DNA of 64,000 nt from Natronocella acetinitrilica. Its GTDB lineage: Bacteria; Pseudomonadota; Gammaproteobacteria; Nitrococcales; Aquisalimonadaceae. The position numbers and the translations under genes were made by a program. The notes beneath the pieces are model-generated. The model saw only the letters and a list, made by a program, of their open reading frames with translations. It ran no database searches and had not been told where the DNA came from. Shown in pieces: positions 43,998 to 53,846 of the stretch; position 1 is the first letter of the stretch; every line of letters begins with the position of its first letter. The stretch lies in NCBI RefSeq assembly GCF_024170285.1, contig NZ_JALJXV010000005.1:248001-312000 (forward strand). Direction: 5' to 3'.

Positions 43998-44528
43998 ATG
44001 CCCGAACTCTCGCAACTGGCCGGTTCCGTAGGTGTGCAGCACAACAGCGCCGGGCGCGCGCTCAATTTGGGCCTGCACGGCAATTTCAACCGCGGCGCCG
44101 ACGATTTCAGCCTGGAGATGCGGGTGGAATCCGCCCCGCAGGACGGCAACGTGGTGGAGACCACCCACACCGCCACCAACCCTATTAACGGTGAGCCGGT
44201 CGAGCTGCCGCATATCTACCGGGAGACCGAGGACAACACCAAGGTGGGCGCCGCCGGCCATGCGGAATTCCAGGCTGCGGAAACCGGCCTGGCGACCCCC
44301 GGCATTCAAACCGTCACGCCGTCACTGAATGCCGGCGCTGCCGCCAACCTGACCACGGGCGAGTCGATCGTGGGCGCTGAAGTGCAGCTCACCACCGATG
44401 GCGGCCTGACGGGCCGCGCGGGCGTTACAACGCACCCCGAGACCGGAGCTGCCGCCCTTGGTCCCGAGCTGAGCCTGAGCCCGGACAGCTCCGACGCCTT
44501 CCTGCAGCGTTTGTTTGGCGGCGTCTAG
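43998..44528 (+). CDS. Unknown protein directly after sctU, candidate T3SS substrate
   Basis: 176 residues, ATG behind AAGGAGG (5-base spacer), a very strong ribosome site. It is acidic, cysteine-free and Gly/Thr/Asn-rich with beta-like periodicity (ALNLGLHGNFNRGADDFSLE; GAEVQLTTDGGLTGRAGVTT). There is no Sec signal or membrane helix. Its style resembles the 485-residue product at 45883-47340, which also has short Gly-rich beta segments, but no direct homology is evident. Export through this T3SS is a guess based on position. Confidence 0.55.
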   Translation: MPELSQLAGSVGVQHNSAGRALNLGLHGNFNRGADDFSLEMRVESAPQDGNVVETTHTATNPINGEPVELPHIYRETEDNTKVGAAGHAEFQAAETGLATPGIQTVTPSLNAGAAANLTTGESIVGAEVQLTTDGGLTGRAGVTTHPETGAAALGPELSLSPDSSDAFLQRLFGGV

Positions 44529-44690
44529 TGTCAGCGGCTGCAAGAATCCTCCGCGGCCACTTTCTGACTGATATGGTCGCGGAGACTGCCAACCGCGCTC
44601 TGCACATCTGCCCCGCGAGCTGGGAGGAATTCAAACGCCGCTGGCACAGCCGAGGAATAATTCGTCAACAAAGCTTTGGGCAACACTCGC

Positions 44691-45770
44691 CTATGCGTGT
44701 CCGGACAGGCGAGGAGAATCCTGCTGGTCAAGAATTTCGAGCCGTCCGCTGTCAGGATGAAAGATGGCCGAACGCAGATGCATGCGTTCGGCCAGCCACG
44801 GCTCTTCCTCACGCACCAGTCGGGCCGCGAAATCAGCTAGAAAAGCAGATTTCAGCGCTGCCCTGGTGGCATCGAACTCGCCAGCGCCCACGGGCATGGA
44901 AGCCAGAAGAAAAAAGCCGTCGTCAGGTATCCGTCCACGCTCCATGTTGCTGCGGATAATCGTCGCTGCCGTGCTGATCGGATGGGACAGATCTGGGTCG
45001 TAGGGCCCCACGAGCAGTGCGGTATTGGGCAGGCGCAGAAAATCGAAGCCCCGCCCCACGCCAATCATCCACTCACAGTGTTCTCGATCCAGGTCGCGCT
45101 GTTGCTGACGGATCTCGGCGATGTGAGCGACGTTATTGAACAGCAAAGGAAGCAAGTCCCGTTGAATACTCTGCGGCATGTCCGGCAACAGGCGCTGCAG
45201 GCTGTCCTGCAAACTCCCAAAGCCATCCGCACCGACAGCCGCCAGATCGAGGCAATCGCCACCGGGAGCGTGCAGAATCAGTGCGTCCTCATCGGTTTCG
45301 AAGCCACAAACCAGCGGGTAAACCCGCTCACCGGCGCGACCGAACGCTGACAGGGCCTGCCTACGGAGACCTTCTGCATGCCGCATGGCGGCAGCGCGAT
45401 CACAATGAAAACCGGCACAGCCTCGAGACCGTGACCCCCTGGAGAAGTGATAGGTCAGCAGCAGCAGCACCCGGCGGCCTTGCGCACCCGCGGCATCGAC
45501 GCGGTCGGCAAGCAGTTCCGACAAGTACGGCCAGCCCAGATCAAAGATGCCGCCCAGATTGCGGAACGAAACAAAACGGTCCGGCAGGGTGCCCGTCGCA
45601 CTGGGCAGGTGCAGACGACCATCCATGCACTCGAGGCTGGCCAACACTGTGCTTCCGACAGTGCCGCCGGCATCGCCTGACCGCCCCGCCGCGATCTGGT
45701 CGGCATACTGTTGCGCCTGGGAGAATATCCAGGCTATCCGGTCTTCGATGGGGCGGAATCGCATGTCCAT
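44691..45770 (-). CDS. Stand-alone CsoSCA-like carbonic anhydrase domain protein
   Basis: 359 residues from ATG 45770 (the frame reaches GTG 45806; ribosome site weak). The key residues of beta-type carbonic anhydrases are present: C-x-D-x-R in LECMDGRLHLP (residues about 48, 50, 52) and downstream a histidine and cysteine ten residues apart in YHFSRGSRSRGCAGF (about 108 and 118). In carboxysomal CsoSCA the zinc ligands have nearly the same wide spacing (Cys to His 69, His to Cys 11; here 60 and 10), unlike plain beta enzymes (H-x2-C). No RuBisCO, shell or other carboxysome gene is nearby. It probably interconverts CO2 and bicarbonate, but activity and location are unproven. Confidence 0.68.
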   Translation of the reverse strand: MDMRFRPIEDRIAWIFSQAQQYADQIAAGRSGDAGGTVGSTVLASLECMDGRLHLPSATGTLPDRFVSFRNLGGIFDLGWPYLSELLADRVDAAGAQGRRVLLLLTYHFSRGSRSRGCAGFHCDRAAAMRHAEGLRRQALSAFGRAGERVYPLVCGFETDEDALILHAPGGDCLDLAAVGADGFGSLQDSLQRLLPDMPQSIQRDLLPLLFNNVAHIAEIRQQQRDLDREHCEWMIGVGRGFDFLRLPNTALLVGPYDPDLSHPISTAATIIRSNMERGRIPDDGFFLLASMPVGAGEFDATRAALKSAFLADFAARLVREEEPWLAERMHLRSAIFHPDSGRLEILDQQDSPRLSGHA

Positions 45771-45882
45771 GGGGACTGTCTGGGACCTCTGCTGTGGATG
45801 CCACACAGAGAGTGTACCCCAGGGGTCAATCCGGCCGAGGCCTTGCGACCCGGAAGTGCGCTGTCACCGGAGCCTGCAGTTC

Positions 45883-47340
45883 CTACCGACCCCCATCCCA
45901 GCTGGTGACATCCCGGCTCTGGATTGTATCGCTGGTGCTTCGCAGTATGACGTTGGCCTTTGCCCCGACGCCGCGGAAGGCGAGCTTGGCCTCAGGTTGA
46001 ACCTCGAACCCGGAGCGCTGCACGCGCTCATTTATAACCTCCACTCGCCCCCCGGTGGACAGGGACGCAGCGGCGTCCTGAAGATCACCGCGAATAAACC
46101 CCGACAGCGCACCCGGCATATCCCGGCCTGGATTCTCGGAGCGCAAAAGAATACGTTGTCGGGCCTGACCCGGGTGCGACCCACTGGCGGCCAGAGCATC
46201 CTGGCGAGCCGTCTCGATGCGCAACTCGACCGCATCCGGACCGCCCAACTCTTCGCCGGCAAGGCGATCACCCAACTCTGGCAACGCCCGACCATTAACG
46301 GTGGGAGCCGACTGCTGGGGGTCAAACTCCCGGATGAGATCGAGCCGAAGGGCGGCGTTGCCATGCTGCGTGCGATTGTGCAGGTTCAGTGGCGTACCGT
46401 CCGGCATGTAGCGCTGCTTGGAGGTCAACTCGGTCAGACCGAACAATGAATAGATCACACGGCCCGCTTCGCCGTCCTGTCCGTACTCGACACGACGCTC
46501 TACCCCGCCAGAAGTATCCCAGCGGGCATTGAGCCCGAGTCGGCCGAGGGCGCGATCCAGCGCCGCCCGACCACGGGCATCGAGACGCGTGGCGTAGCCG
46601 GTCACATGATCCTGCAGGAACTCGATATCGGCGTCGGGCGGCGCCAGCAGGCCACCAAGGCCGGTGGCAATGACACCCTCGCTCATCCAGTTGCCGCGCT
46701 CGTCGAGGATAGGGTTACTGGGTATGAGGCCAATGCCCGGACCTGCGGCGCGCCCGATATCCCGCAGGCTCTCCGCCGCCGCCAGGTCACCGATACTCCG
46801 CACCGCCCGCGCGACGTCAGCCTTGTTGTCGAACCGCATGCTGACCTGATCCACTGAGCGCGCTCCCAGTTCTCCGCTGGGTGTCACCAATGCGTTGGGG
46901 ACCTGCTTGTAAACGGCGCCGAGCAGGCGCTTGTTGAAACGCACCTCATACTGCGGTGCCTCACAGGTGTCGGCCGTGTCCGCCTGCGACCCACCATGCT
47001 GAAGCACCACGACCTCGTTGCGGTACTGGCTCTTGAAACCCTTGCCGGCACCAATCTTGACCTCGCCGCCTATCTCGAAGGTCGCGGTATCGCCGTCCCG
47101 TCCGAGTGCCTTGATCTGCCCGTCAATGGTGTCCCGTACCGGACTGGTGATCGTATGCACCGCACGGGTGAGCGCTTCCCGGACCCCGGAAAACGGCCCC
47201 GGATTCTTCAGCCTGTCAACGTAGCGCCTCTGCTCTGCGGCATCCTCTATCGCCTTTGCGAATTGCGCCTCTTCCGTCGACGGCTGACAGACGGGCTCAC
47301 GGGACTCGGTGTGCGTGCCGGGTAGGGACTCTGTCCGCAT
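45883..47340 (-). CDS. Unknown large protein next to the T3SS, candidate secreted protein
   Basis: 485 residues from ATG 47340, which has AAGGAGG 10 bases upstream; an upstream ATG at 47367 is weaker. The N-terminus is polar (MRTESLPGTHTESREPVCQP) with no Sec signal. Residues about 25-80 are helical and charged, then comes a long mixed region with Gly/Asp turns (FEIGGEVKIGAGKGFKSQYR; RGVGAKANVILRSTSDTIQS near the end). The sequence suggests a secreted or surface beta-rich protein. It is transcribed toward the carbonic anhydrase gene. No family recognised. Confidence 0.6.
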   Translation of the reverse strand: MRTESLPGTHTESREPVCQPSTEEAQFAKAIEDAAEQRRYVDRLKNPGPFSGVREALTRAVHTITSPVRDTIDGQIKALGRDGDTATFEIGGEVKIGAGKGFKSQYRNEVVVLQHGGSQADTADTCEAPQYEVRFNKRLLGAVYKQVPNALVTPSGELGARSVDQVSMRFDNKADVARAVRSIGDLAAAESLRDIGRAAGPGIGLIPSNPILDERGNWMSEGVIATGLGGLLAPPDADIEFLQDHVTGYATRLDARGRAALDRALGRLGLNARWDTSGGVERRVEYGQDGEAGRVIYSLFGLTELTSKQRYMPDGTPLNLHNRTQHGNAALRLDLIREFDPQQSAPTVNGRALPELGDRLAGEELGGPDAVELRIETARQDALAASGSHPGQARQRILLRSENPGRDMPGALSGFIRGDLQDAAASLSTGGRVEVINERVQRSGFEVQPEAKLAFRGVGAKANVILRSTSDTIQSRDVTSWDGGR

Positions 47341-47569
47341 GTCTGCAAATCCTCCTTGAGCAATCATTTGGTGAGAGATACTGGAGGCGGAGGGTGGCGG
47401 ACAGAGATGACGCGGCCATGACAATCGGCGGGGTTTATGACGTCAGTCATACTGGATTCACCTGGTTTTACGGAGGGACGGGGAAGAAATGTCGATCTGA
47501 TCGCTGGCTCTCCAGTCAGATCAGGCTTATAAGTAAGGATGGCGATACTGCACTGCAACAGGACACGTC

Positions 47570-49129
47570 ATGAACAGATTCCTCCCACTGCGTCCACGCA
47601 ATCTCGCGCATCTCTGGCTGACCGGTTTACTGCTTCTGGGTGGCTCCGGCGCGGCAAACGCAGAAGCAAGCGCCCCATTGGCCGAAGCCTCGCTGGACGC
47701 CGGCGTGGCCTACCTGCAGGCCGCGAACGCCCGCTCAGGCAGTCACTTCGGCTTTGCGCTGAGTCTCAGTGCCGATGGCCGTACGCTGGCGGTTGGGGCC
47801 AACGGCGAGAGCGGTGGCCTGGGTGGAATCAATCCGGCTCGGGCCGGCAAGACGACGAAGACCAATGACACGTCCGCCTTCTCAGGGGCTGTGTACATCT
47901 TTGGCCGCACCGAAGATGATGGCTGGCGCCAACAGGCCTATATCAAGTCCCCCAGCGCGGAACCTTGGCAGGAGTTCGGTTTTTCCGTCGCCTTGAGCAA
48001 CGACGGTCGTCGACTCGCGGTGGGAGCGCCGTTTTCCGCAGGCAGCGGGGATGCCGGGGCCCAAGGCTCCGGTTCAGTACTGATCTATACCCTGGCTGGC
48101 GGCGAATGGTCACAAACCGCTGCACTGAAGGCATCGCGGCTTCAGGCGGAAGCCCAGTATGGGTTCTCCCTGGCATTCAGCGGCGACGGCGAAACCCTCG
48201 CGGTGGGCGCGGTGGGCGAGACAGTGGCGACTCAGCGTGATGGCCGGCGCGGACCGACCACCCGACTCGCCCGCTACGCCGGGGCCGTCTATCTTTACTC
48301 CAGGCACCGGGAAGGCTGGCGGGAACAGGGCGTGGTCACCGCTTCGAATTCGGCGGCAGGCGCGTTCTTCGGTCGCGCCATCGCCCTCAGCGAGGACGGC
48401 GACACCCTGGCCGTGGGCGCCCTGGGTGAATCCAGCAATGCCAGTGGCATCAATCCGACAACACGATCAGTGGTGTCGGCAGTCCATTCCGGGGCAGCCT
48501 ATGTCTTTGTGCGAACTGAAGACAACTGGACCGAGCAGGCTTTTATCAAGGCCTCCAACAGCCGCTCCGGCGACCAGTTTGGCCGAACGGTGGCCCTGAG
48601 TGCCGACGGCAATACCATGGCCGTCAGCGCCATTGGTGAAAGCGGCGGTAGCCGTGGCGTCGACGGCGACCAGCGCGATCGCTCCGCGGAGTTCTCCGGC
48701 GCGGTCTACGTATTCAATCGCGAGATAAGCCAGTGGGCGCAGCATGCCTATATCAAGGGTTCCAATGCCCGACGCGGCGATCGGTTTGGCGACTCCCTGG
48801 CCATGAATGCCGACGGTACCACCCTTGCGGTAGGGGCCTGGGGGGATTCCAGTGACCGTCAGGGCCTGTTCGCGGAGCCTGCGGAGAGCCCCATGCGTTG
48901 GGCCGGCGCAGCCTACGTGTTCCAACTGGAACCGACGGGCTGGCGGGAAACCCGCTACATCAAGGCCCCGGACACGGCTGCCGGCGCCTGGTTCGGCGGC
49001 GCCGGACCACGGGGTGGCGACGGCCGCACCGTCGCACTCAGCAGTAGCGGTGAAACCCTGGCTATCGGCGCCCCTCGCGCTGCCGGACTGGACGGAGACC
49101 ATCACTCCGGTGCCGTCTACCTTTACTAG
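47570..49129 (+). CDS. Exported FG-GAP/beta-propeller repeat protein
   Basis: 519 residues with a Sec signal ending near GSGAANAEA (about residue 27). Seven repeats of roughly 60-70 residues follow, each with a FG-x-SLxLSxDGxTLAVGA core (for example GFALSLSADGRTLAVGANGE, GFSVALSNDGRRLAVGAPF, GRTVALSADGNTMAVSAIGE) and a GAVYIF/GAAYVF strand. Seven such repeats suit a seven-bladed propeller of the integrin-alpha/FG-GAP kind, which often binds calcium or other proteins outside the cell. It stands alone; adhesive function is possible but not shown. Confidence 0.78.
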   Translation: MNRFLPLRPRNLAHLWLTGLLLLGGSGAANAEASAPLAEASLDAGVAYLQAANARSGSHFGFALSLSADGRTLAVGANGESGGLGGINPARAGKTTKTNDTSAFSGAVYIFGRTEDDGWRQQAYIKSPSAEPWQEFGFSVALSNDGRRLAVGAPFSAGSGDAGAQGSGSVLIYTLAGGEWSQTAALKASRLQAEAQYGFSLAFSGDGETLAVGAVGETVATQRDGRRGPTTRLARYAGAVYLYSRHREGWREQGVVTASNSAAGAFFGRAIALSEDGDTLAVGALGESSNASGINPTTRSVVSAVHSGAAYVFVRTEDNWTEQAFIKASNSRSGDQFGRTVALSADGNTMAVSAIGESGGSRGVDGDQRDRSAEFSGAVYVFNREISQWAQHAYIKGSNARRGDRFGDSLAMNADGTTLAVGAWGDSSDRQGLFAEPAESPMRWAGAAYVFQLEPTGWRETRYIKAPDTAAGAWFGGAGPRGGDGRTVALSSSGETLAIGAPRAAGLDGDHHSGAVYLY

Positions 49130-49154
49130 TGTCAACCAAGGGCATTTCTGTTAA

Positions 49155-50363
<1,209 letters not shown>

Positions 50364-50377
50364 GGAACGGCAACTCC

Positions 50378-51211
50378 ATGGAATTGATCGATCAGCACCG
50401 GGCATTCGACGGCGAACAGCGCCGCTACCGCCACAAGGCCCGAAGCCTGGACTGCGACATGACGTTCTCCGTCTTCCTGCCGCCGAAATGGCGCAGCGAG
50501 TCGCCACTGCTGTACTGGCTATCCGGCCTCACCTGCACAGACGAGAACTTTGTTCAGAAGGCCGGCGCACAGCGCGCCGCGGCGGCTCTGGGCCTGGTAC
50601 TGGTTGCCCCGGACACCAGCCCCCGGGGCGAGACAGTGGCCAATGACGAGGCCTACGATCTGGGCCAGGGTGCGGGATTCTATGTGAACGCCACCGAGGA
50701 GCCCTGGAGCAGGCACTACCGGATGGAAGACTACATCGTGGAGGAACTGCCGGCGCAACTTCGTAGCGAGTTGGGACTGCGCGGGCGCAGTGGTATCAGC
50801 GGTCATTCAATGGGCGGACACGGCGCCATCAGTCTCGCCCTGAAGCATCCGGAGCGTTATTCCAGCGTCTCCGCCTTCGCACCCATCGCCAACCCTTCGG
50901 CCTGTCCCTGGGGCGAGAAGGCCTTCTCTGCCTATCTGGGCAAGAATCGTCGGGAGTGGGAGCGCCATGACAGTGCCGTGCTGCTTGCAGAGCACAAGGC
51001 ACCCTGGCCGATCCTGGTGGATGTGGGCTCATCCGACGGCTTTCTCGCCGAGCAACTGCGTCCCGAAGCACTGGAACGCGCCGCTCTGGCCTCTGGCAGC
51101 GAGGTTTCAGTGCGCCGCCGGGAAGGCTATGACCATTCCTACTTCTTTGTCGCCAGCTTCATGGACGAGCATCTGCAATTCCACGCAGACCAGCTAACCA
51201 CAAGGCCATAG
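50378..51211 (+). CDS. fghA: S-formylglutathione hydrolase
   Basis: 277 residues from ATG 50378, the usual family N-terminus (MELIDQHRAFDGEQRRYRHK), 14 bases after frmA; an in-frame GTG overlaps the frmA stop. Esterase-D features: WLSGLTCTDENFVQKAG near 50, nucleophile in SGHSMGGHGAI (about 145-155), catalytic aspartate in VDVGSSDGFL and histidine in YDHSYFF. It releases formate and glutathione from S-formylglutathione. With FrmA it forms the formaldehyde detoxification pair. Confidence 0.92.
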   Translation: MELIDQHRAFDGEQRRYRHKARSLDCDMTFSVFLPPKWRSESPLLYWLSGLTCTDENFVQKAGAQRAAAALGLVLVAPDTSPRGETVANDEAYDLGQGAGFYVNATEEPWSRHYRMEDYIVEELPAQLRSELGLRGRSGISGHSMGGHGAISLALKHPERYSSVSAFAPIANPSACPWGEKAFSAYLGKNRREWERHDSAVLLAEHKAPWPILVDVGSSDGFLAEQLRPEALERAALASGSEVSVRRREGYDHSYFFVASFMDEHLQFHADQLTTRP

Positions 51212-51248
51212 GCATCCGACCCGAACGAGCAGGGTTGGATCGGTGACG

Positions 51249-51767
51249 TCAGACGGGATTGGTACTCGCTGTCGCCGGCTGGAGGAAACCCACAGAGAGA
51301 AGCGCCGCAAACGTGTCCACGTCCACCGGCTTGGCATAGTAGTAGCCCTGCGCAAAGCGGATACCCAGCTGGCTTACCAGCGCCGCCTGTTCAGCGGTTT
51401 CCACACCCTCCGCCACCACCGCGGCACGTCCGTTGTCGTACACGCCGATGTCACGAATCCGGCGCGCCCGAAACTGGATACGGCGCAATTCGACAATGGA
51501 TTCAAAACTGCAGTCACCGAAGGGCAGGGCTTCGAGCATGTTCAGAACGAGATGGGCTTCGTTCTGGACATCCTCGGCCAGATAGAGGAGTTCTTCGGCA
51601 GCCCGCTGACGCGCCTCGCGTTCGCGATTCAACTCCATGGCACTGACGACCGCAGCCGCGGTCAGCCCGGCAATACCGACCACCAGGACGGCGATCGCTA
51701 GCGATTTGAATCGGGTGAGCACGGCGAGCAGGCGGGCTCCATCAAAGCCGCAGACGCGGCCTACCAC
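51249..51767 (-). pseudogene. Internally deleted CSS-motif EAL phosphodiesterase
   Basis: A 172-codon frame joins the two ends of a much longer gene. Codons 1-114 have a membrane segment (SLAIAVLVVGIAGLTAAAVV) and the beginning of a CSS sensor domain (DCSFESIVELRRIQFRARRI, then DIGVYDNGR). Right after, the frame continues with the last part of an EAL domain (VVAEGVETAEQAALVSQLGI, then AQGYYYAKPVDVDTFAALL). The rest of the CSS domain, the second membrane helix and the EAL catalytic centre (ExLxR and metal ligands) are gone. Since the junction (near 51425) is in frame, it is a clean deletion. It cannot hydrolyse c-di-GMP. Confidence 0.78.
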
Positions 51768-51815
51768 CCCGTTATAGCAACATGCTGCATCTGGTAAAAG
51801 GCTTTTTGACCCTGC

Positions 51816-52322
51816 TCACCCTCGGGACGTCGGCCGGAACATGATGGTCAGCACGTATTGCGCGCCACCCTCCTCATGCACCACCTCAATGGGCGTGGGA
51901 TCGTTGAGCGGCTGCCAGGTGCGACTACGAAACTGCACCCGCGTTACCTGCAGCCCCTGGATGAAGCTGCCCTCGCGCTCCGCCACCTCGCTACGGTGAC
52001 TGCCCCGGGGTACGGCGATATCGACTCGGCTTTCCAGATCGAGACGGGCCGCGCCGGAGCGATCACGGCGGGCCATGACATGCAGCGCCACCCGGGGCTG
52101 CTCTGCCGGGACCCCTGCCGGACGCATGGCACCAACATCGCCACCGGACTCGACACGCTCGGGGATGCCATCGCGCAGCAATAGCTCACCGCTGGCCAGC
52201 ACTTCACGCCCCGAGTCATCGACCCGGGCAAGTTCGTAGATTGCCGGATAGGCTTGAATGAACTGATTGCCCGCGGCGGGCAAGGACATCAGCAGCAGAG
52301 CAAAGACTAGTGCGAGTCGCAT
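51816..52322 (-). CDS. Exported hypothetical protein
   Basis: 168 residues from ATG 52322, where GAGGGG is 6 bases upstream (GTG 52328 is also in frame). A Sec signal covers about 1-19 (LALVFALLLMSLPAAGNQ). The remainder is beta-rich, with YPAIYELARVDDSGREVLAS early and VTRVQFRSRTWQPLNDPTPI late. No motif or family is recognised. It stands alone between the EAL remnant and the aldolase/NTF2 pair. Confidence 0.55.
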   Translation of the reverse strand: MRLALVFALLLMSLPAAGNQFIQAYPAIYELARVDDSGREVLASGELLLRDGIPERVESGGDVGAMRPAGVPAEQPRVALHVMARRDRSGAARLDLESRVDIAVPRGSHRSEVAEREGSFIQGLQVTRVQFRSRTWQPLNDPTPIEVVHEEGGAQYVLTIMFRPTSRG

Positions 52323-52364
52323 GGCCACCCCCTCGATTCCCTGTGGACCGTTACCGACTCATAC

Positions 52365-52396
52365 CTTGAGCGGTGAACGCCTTGAGCGGTGAACGC
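52365..52396. repeat. Tandem duplication of 16 bases
   Basis: cttgagcggtgaacgc occurs twice head-to-tail (52365-52380 and 52381-52396) without mismatch, in the gap upstream of the exported hypothetical gene. It looks like a recent slippage event. Confidence 0.9.
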
Positions 52397-52475
52397 GGCT
52401 GATGGCCGGGTTTTCGGTGGTCAGCCTCTCTTCAGCATAACGCCACCACGGCAACCCCGCCAGAGGCAGCCCGGA

Positions 52476-52862
52476 TCAATCGGTTGGATTTTTGCCAAAC
52501 ATGATCCGATAGGGATGTGCATCGAACAGGAGCTCCAGCCTCTGAATACGACCGTCGATGACAGTTGCCCATTGCACCAGATCCACCGACATCTTCTCCG
52601 AGAGTTGCACGCGGAAATCCAGGAAATGACAGACTTCCGGACCATCGACGAAGACCTTCCGAATGTTGATCCGCTGGACGATGCCGCTGGAGAATGCCGT
52701 GTAGGAGAGAAACGCATCCGGATCATCAAAGCTGACAATCGGACTGTGGTAATGAAAACCCTCGTCGGCCAGCAGCCGCCGCATACGCTCTGGCGCATGG
52801 TCCTCGATAGCCTTCAGGTAGGCCTCCACAATGGCCAGCGGCTCTGTGGGCTGTGTCGTCAC
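52476..52862 (-). CDS. NTF2-like (SnoaL-type) small protein
   Basis: 128 residues from GTG 52862. It has the cone-shaped NTF2-fold pattern: an N-terminal helix pair (PLAIVEAYLKAIEDHAPERM), a FHYHSPIVSFDDPDAFLSYT loop and C-terminal strands (VIDGRIQRLELLFDAHPYRI). The family comprises ketosteroid isomerase-like, SnoaL and small binding proteins. It lies 21 bases after the class II aldolase on the same strand, so the two are probably co-expressed. Enzymatic role is undetermined. Confidence 0.68.
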   Translation of the reverse strand: MTTQPTEPLAIVEAYLKAIEDHAPERMRRLLADEGFHYHSPIVSFDDPDAFLSYTAFSSGIVQRINIRKVFVDGPEVCHFLDFRVQLSEKMSVDLVQWATVIDGRIQRLELLFDAHPYRIMFGKNPTD

Positions 52863-52883
52863 AGGCTGGTCACCACTCCATCG

Positions 52884-53669
52884 TCAATCGGCAAAATCGG
52901 GCTCGATTCTGGACAACACCCGCTTGATGCTCTGCAGATGGGCATTTGCACTTTCGGCGTCACCTCCGCGCATCTGGGCGGCGGTCTTCAACAGGATATC
53001 CGCCGGTATGCGCTGTAGAGCACGGCCGGCACTCATTGCCTTCAGCTGCACTTCTGCGGCTCGCTCCAGGTAGTAGAGATCGTCCCAGCAGGCGGCGAGG
53101 CTTTCTCCAACCACCAGCACACCATGGTTCTTCATGAACAGGATATCGGCCTCGCCCATGGCGGCGGCCAGGCGGTCGCCTTCGCCGGTGTCCAGAGCCA
53201 GGCCCTGGTAGTCCTCGTCAACGGCGGTGCGGCCGTGGAACTTCAACGCCGTCTGACCAGCCCAGGCCAGGGGCTCACCCTCCAGCATGGCCAGTGCAGT
53301 CGCATTGGGCATGTGGGTATGGAACGCGGCACGGGCCCTGGGGTGGTGCATGTGCACACGGGCATGGATGAAAAAGGCAGTCGCCTCAGGCTTTCCATCA
53401 CCCGCCACTACATGACCATGCATGTCGCACACCAGCAGCATGGATGCGGTTATCTCGGAAAAACCATAGCCATAGGGATTCACCAGGAACAGGTCATCAC
53501 GCCCCGGCAGCATGAGAGAGAAGTGATTGCAGATGCCCTCCGACAATCCGAGCCGCGCGGCCATGCGAAAGCAGGCGGCCAGATCGCGACGAGCCTCGCG
53601 CACGGCCGGTGTGTCCAGACCCTCAATCGTTGCGGGTCCCTGAGTCTCGATCTGGAGTTCGTGGGCCAT
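52884..53669 (-). CDS. Class II aldolase/adducin-family protein
   Basis: 261 residues from ATG 53669; ATGs at 53705/53708 are possible but no option has a strong ribosome site. Motifs: GLSEGICNHFSLMLPGRDDL (about 40-59) with FLVNPYGYGFSEIT, then the metal-binding FHTHMPNATALAML (about 116-129) and ILFMKNHGVLVVGESL with the third histidine. This longer form resembles the adducin-like aldolases rather than fuculose aldolase. The active-site acidic residue usually located with HARVHMHHP cannot be fixed by eye. It differs clearly from the 205-residue relative at 3242-3859, so they are not a recent duplication. Confidence 0.78.
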   Translation of the reverse strand: MAHELQIETQGPATIEGLDTPAVREARRDLAACFRMAARLGLSEGICNHFSLMLPGRDDLFLVNPYGYGFSEITASMLLVCDMHGHVVAGDGKPEATAFFIHARVHMHHPRARAAFHTHMPNATALAMLEGEPLAWAGQTALKFHGRTAVDEDYQGLALDTGEGDRLAAAMGEADILFMKNHGVLVVGESLAACWDDLYYLERAAEVQLKAMSAGRALQRIPADILLKTAAQMRGGDAESANAHLQSIKRVLSRIEPDFAD

Positions 53670-53846
53670 GGGCGCAGCCGGTCCTGTCGGAAACGAAACC
53701 GCCATCATACTGCTGGGACAGGCTGTCGTCATCGTCGCTGCACATCATCCACGAATGGCCGTGGGACCGTATCGCGGTGCCACATGAGTCAAATTGACAC
53801 ACTTCCGTCAGCCATCAGGCGCCGCAGCAGCGCCGATTTGCACGGG

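Noticed and set aside
45547-46449. 300-codon plus-strand frame across the carbonic anhydrase-like and 485-residue genes
   Set aside because: It crosses two minus-strand genes and their gap and has no domain pattern; the minus-strand products have better starts, and the carbonic anhydrase has recognisable metal ligands.
51212-51248. Inverted repeat after fghA as a terminator
   Set aside because: ATCCGACCC and GGGTTGGAT pair with one mismatch, but no T-run follows on either strand.
53011-53137. Small arginine-rich frames within aldolase and transporter genes
   Set aside because: They lie in other frames of well-supported genes and have no ribosome sites.
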